Assembly (NCBI RefSeq): GCF_004793545.1
Contig: NZ_SRYA01000003.1
Location: 62,001 to 126,000, forward strand
Direction of reading: 5' to 3'
Length of the DNA stretch: 64,000 nt
Source: Petralouisia muris
GTDB lineage: Bacteria; Bacillota; Clostridia; Lachnospirales; Lachnospiraceae
Under the pieces are notes generated by a model that had not been told where the DNA came from, ran no database searches, and saw only the letters and a program-made list of their open reading frames with translations. Positions 61,846 through 64,000 of this stretch are shown in pieces. Numbering within the stretch: the first letter of the stretch is position 1; each line of letters opens with the position of its first letter. Position numbers and translations under genes: made by a program.

Positions 61846-62211
61846 ATGATAATGAAGCTGGATTTCGCAAGCAGCGTACCCATTTATCAGCAAATCAGAG
61901 ATCAGATTGTGCAGGCGGTGGCGGACGGCGATTACCTGGATGGAGACAGGCTGCCCACCATCCGCGCCCTTGCCGGGGAGGCGGGAATTAATACAATGAC
62001 CGTGAACAAAGCATATCAGCTTTTGAAGCAGGAAGGCTATATTATCACGGACAGGCGCAACGGAGCCATTGTCCAGTGTTCCGGCGGAAGGAAGAAAGCA
62101 GTGGAGAAGAAGGTGAATAAGGAATTGGAACTGCTGGCCGCGGAAGCCAAGATTGCAGGAATTTCCCAGGAAGAATTTCTGGAATTCTGCAGAAAGGCAT
62201 ACAGCGGATAG
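61846..62211 (+). CDS. GntR family (YtrA-type) transcriptional repressor
   Basis: 121 residues. The N-terminal winged HTH starts SSVPIYQQIRDQIVQAVADG with LPTIRALAGEAGINTMTVNK then AYQLLKQEGYI, canonical GntR. Only a short C-terminal tail follows, without the FadR or UTRA effector domain, so it is of the YtrA type that controls membrane-protein or ABC genes. Of two in-frame ATGs (61846 and 61852), neither has a good ribosome site (GTGAGAAA). It is followed after 116 bases by the DUF5808 membrane protein, the likely target. Confidence 0.9.
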   Translation: MIMKLDFASSVPIYQQIRDQIVQAVADGDYLDGDRLPTIRALAGEAGINTMTVNKAYQLLKQEGYIITDRRNGAIVQCSGGRKKAVEKKVNKELELLAAEAKIAGISQEEFLEFCRKAYSG

Positions 62212-62327
62212 CGTATCAGGAACTGCGCTGGAAGGCCTGCATTGGACAGAGCAGAAAAGAGCTCCTGCTTTGTCTGAAGTACGGGTTTCAGAGAGTAATG
62301 TTTCAGGAAAATTTCAGGAGGTGTCTT

Positions 62328-63764
62328 ATGGGACTGACAGGAATGAGGATTGTAATGGCAGTAGGCATGCTGCCGGTACTGCCGATATTTTTTGGGGTAT
62401 ATTGGTTTTTGGCAGGGGAGAAAGACGGAACACAGTTTGGAGTAACCCTGTGGCAGGGGGCCAAAGAACAGCCTAAAGTGCAGGAAATTAAAAAGAAATA
62501 TCAAAAAGAATTGAAAATTTACACCCTGATTTCTCTGGTTTTATTTCTTTTGGCGCTGCTGCCAGAACATGAATCGCTGATCATAACGGGTATGATGGTA
62601 TGGGTGTTTTTCGTGTGGATTTTTCTTCTTGTTCCCTTTCAGCGGGCCAACAGCAGAATGAAAGAGCGGAAGCGGGAATTTCTGGCGTCCCAGCCCAGGG
62701 AAGAGCATTGTGAGGAACGGGAAGAAATTCTGATTGACGTGACAGCGGCCGGAGTTGTAAAAATGAAACATTCCAGAAAATCCATTTATGCAGGCTGTGT
62801 ATTTGGCTTCCTTGCGCCTGCTGCTGAAGTCTTTTTCTATGAAGTCTGGCGTCGCCCCTGGCTGCCGGACTTGTGGTTAATTGAATGTATCTTGTTGTCC
62901 CTTGCAGGTACGGCCTGTTTGTTTCCGCTGTACCTGAAATTTTTTGAAAGACAGCGGATCAAGGTATTTACCTATAACAGCCAGGTGAATCTGCAGGTGG
63001 CAGAGATTCGTCGGTATCATCTCAGCCGGTTTTGCACATCCATGGCCTGGCTGACAGGGCTGTTTAACTGGGGAATTCTGTGCTCCTTCCATGTTCCTTA
63101 CAAATGGTTTCCATGGATGGTTGAAATCCTAAGCCTGTTGTTTGGGATGATTGTCCTGGCAGAGATTGTCCGCTGCTTTAAAAAGATAGAGAAACATAGC
63201 AGAAAATATCTTTCACAGGAGCTTCCGGCAGAAGAAGACGATGACAAATATTGGATCTGCGGAATGATTTACTATAATAAAAATGACGCCCGGACATTTG
63301 TAGAACCCCGGGTGGGCTTCGGATTTACTGCGAATATGGCAAAGCCCGCTGTGAAATATACAATGATTGCAGCCTGGGCAGTTCTGGCAGTTTATGTGTT
63401 TGGTGCATGCGGATGGAGCATTTTGGAAGAATTTACCCCTGTATCCCTTGCTTATGAGGATGGAACGCTGACGGCAAACCACTGGAAAAAAGTATATCAG
63501 ATCGAGCAGTCAGAAATAAAGCAGGCAATCCTGCTGGAAGAAGAGCCGGACATCAGGCGGCAAAGAGGAACTGGAATGAAAACAGTGAAGAAAGGCGATT
63601 TCTACAGCGATACATACCGTCAGGATTTCAAAGTCTGTATAAATCCCCAGGAACCGCCTTTTCTCATGATTGAGTCTTCAGACGGCGGATGGTATCTGCT
63701 GGGCGGGAGCGACGGGGAAGCGACCCGGGATATTTTGGATAAAATACGCCTTGAGGCGGATTAG
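62328..63764 (+). CDS. DUF5808 domain membrane protein
   Basis: 478 residues from the ATG at 62328, after AGGAGG; the longer frame to 62298 lacks a site. Helices lie at about 7-27, 62-80, 85-105, 160-180, 190-210, 240-258 and 265-285. A short cytosolic DUF5808 segment follows at about 315-350 (DDDKYWICGMIYYNKNDART then VEPRVGFGFTAN), then another helix and a C-terminal PH-like domain with SLAYEDGTLTANHW. The YW--G--YYN--D---F--PR-G-G-T-N pattern is the DUF5808 signature. The pairing with a YtrA-type GntR regulator is common in Clostridia. Function unknown. Its stop codon is the start of the repeat at 63762. Confidence 0.82.
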   Translation: MGLTGMRIVMAVGMLPVLPIFFGVYWFLAGEKDGTQFGVTLWQGAKEQPKVQEIKKKYQKELKIYTLISLVLFLLALLPEHESLIITGMMVWVFFVWIFLLVPFQRANSRMKERKREFLASQPREEHCEEREEILIDVTAAGVVKMKHSRKSIYAGCVFGFLAPAAEVFFYEVWRRPWLPDLWLIECILLSLAGTACLFPLYLKFFERQRIKVFTYNSQVNLQVAEIRRYHLSRFCTSMAWLTGLFNWGILCSFHVPYKWFPWMVEILSLLFGMIVLAEIVRCFKKIEKHSRKYLSQELPAEEDDDKYWICGMIYYNKNDARTFVEPRVGFGFTANMAKPAVKYTMIAAWAVLAVYVFGACGWSILEEFTPVSLAYEDGTLTANHWKKVYQIEQSEIKQAILLEEEPDIRRQRGTGMKTVKKGDFYSDTYRQDFKVCINPQEPPFLMIESSDGGWYLLGGSDGEATRDILDKIRLEAD

Positions 63765-63820
63765 AGCGTGTTTGAGAAATGCTGCTTTCTTTCCTAAAAG
63801 GAATCAGAAACACATTGAAT
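63762..63820. repeat. Short inverted-repeat element, copy 2
   Basis: TAGAGCGTGTTTGAGAAATG (63762-63781) matches 3619-3638 in 19 of 20 bases. The right end AGAAACACATT gives GTGTTT/AAACAC symmetry, with CTTTCCT/AGGAATC-type partial pairing inside. As with copy 1, it abuts the end of a gene; the TAG here is the stop codon itself. Confidence 0.45.
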
Positions 63821-63876
63821 ATAATACATCCCTGGATTCATATATTTTAGGGAAATACTTATGGAGCGTTCAGTGG

Positions 63877-64000
63877 ATGAAAGGAAAGAAAATCTGGAAA
63901 AAATTCCTGCTGTTTGATTTGTGCTGCCTTTGCCTGGCGTTTGGGCTGCTTCTCACCGGAACAGGAAAAGGGAAGGAAATGAAACAGGGCCTTATGGCAG
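63877..64000 (+). CDS. Start of a membrane or secreted protein (3' truncated by window edge)
   Basis: ATG at 63877 with GGAG ten bases upstream opens MKGKKIWKKFLLFDLCCLCL then AFGLLLTGTGKGKEMKQG, a basic start and a hydrophobic helix of about 20 residues. The frame remains open to the last base. Probably a signal peptide or a first membrane helix; family unknown. It is the next gene after the DUF5808 gene and may be in the same GntR-controlled group. Confidence 0.5.
   Translation, partial: MKGKKIWKKFLLFDLCCLCLAFGLLLTGTGKGKEMKQGLMA

Noticed and set aside
1-64000. tRNA, rRNA or riboswitch genes
   Set aside because: I looked in the intergenic gaps for cloverleaf arms, rRNA motifs and common riboswitch cores and found none that I could support by eye.

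Overview
The window looks like chromosomal DNA of a low-to-moderate GC Gram-positive gut anaerobe, most likely a Lachnospiraceae (Clostridia). I infer this from AGGAGG-type ribosome sites before almost every gene, the DUF5685-DnaJ pair, a lipoprotein version of trigger factor, ECF sigma factors with DUF4179 partners, PadR-DUF1700-DUF4097 operons and several FMN/FAD/Fe-S 'old yellow enzyme' (OYE) reductases. I saw no rRNA, tRNA or CRISPR array.

Left part (1-22300), mostly housekeeping: a truncated ABC-2 permease, an Uma2-type nuclease, an ECF sigma/DUF4179 pair, pncB translationally coupled to a fused Imm26-Imm51 immunity protein, a trigger-factor-like lipoprotein, asnS, a DHH phosphoesterase, recJ, a soluble MCP-like protein, an alpha/beta hydrolase, a DUF1002 protein, methyltransferase-hslO-nadE, DUF5685-DnaJ, and a flavodoxin of the kind called BilS.

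Middle part (22300-37300), regulatory and envelope modules: a small AT-rich islet with a 58-residue ribbon-helix-helix protein and its likely operator; an FtsX-type ABC exporter with a two-component system whose last codons run into a 32-bp tandem repeat; pdxST; a PadR operon behind a near-consensus promoter and four 17-bp direct repeats; bacteriohemerythrin; and a sigma factor-membrane protein-ABC transporter operon.

Part 37400-51300 holds three OYE-type reductases on the minus strand. One carries an HGDR active-site motif that I associate with gut bilirubin reductase. Around them are AraC and LysR regulators, an OFA-family MFS transporter, a LytTR two-component system and a FlxA-like protein. 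Between them (45834-46899) lie the decayed remains of a molybdenum locus: a frameshifted hydroxylase, a broken modC and a moaC scrap.

Part 51400-64000: an SGNH lipoprotein with a strong promoter and a triplicated operator-like motif, then a divergent RADAR-type antiphage locus: RdrA-like ATPase plus RdrB-like adenosine deaminase with all metal-site motifs visible, followed closely by an MscS channel gene. After it come clpB with a degenerate CIRCE-like promoter, a GntR repressor with a perfect 18-bp inverted-repeat operator, a DUF5808 membrane protein, and a truncated gene at the window end. The RADAR-MscS locus is the most striking system in the window.
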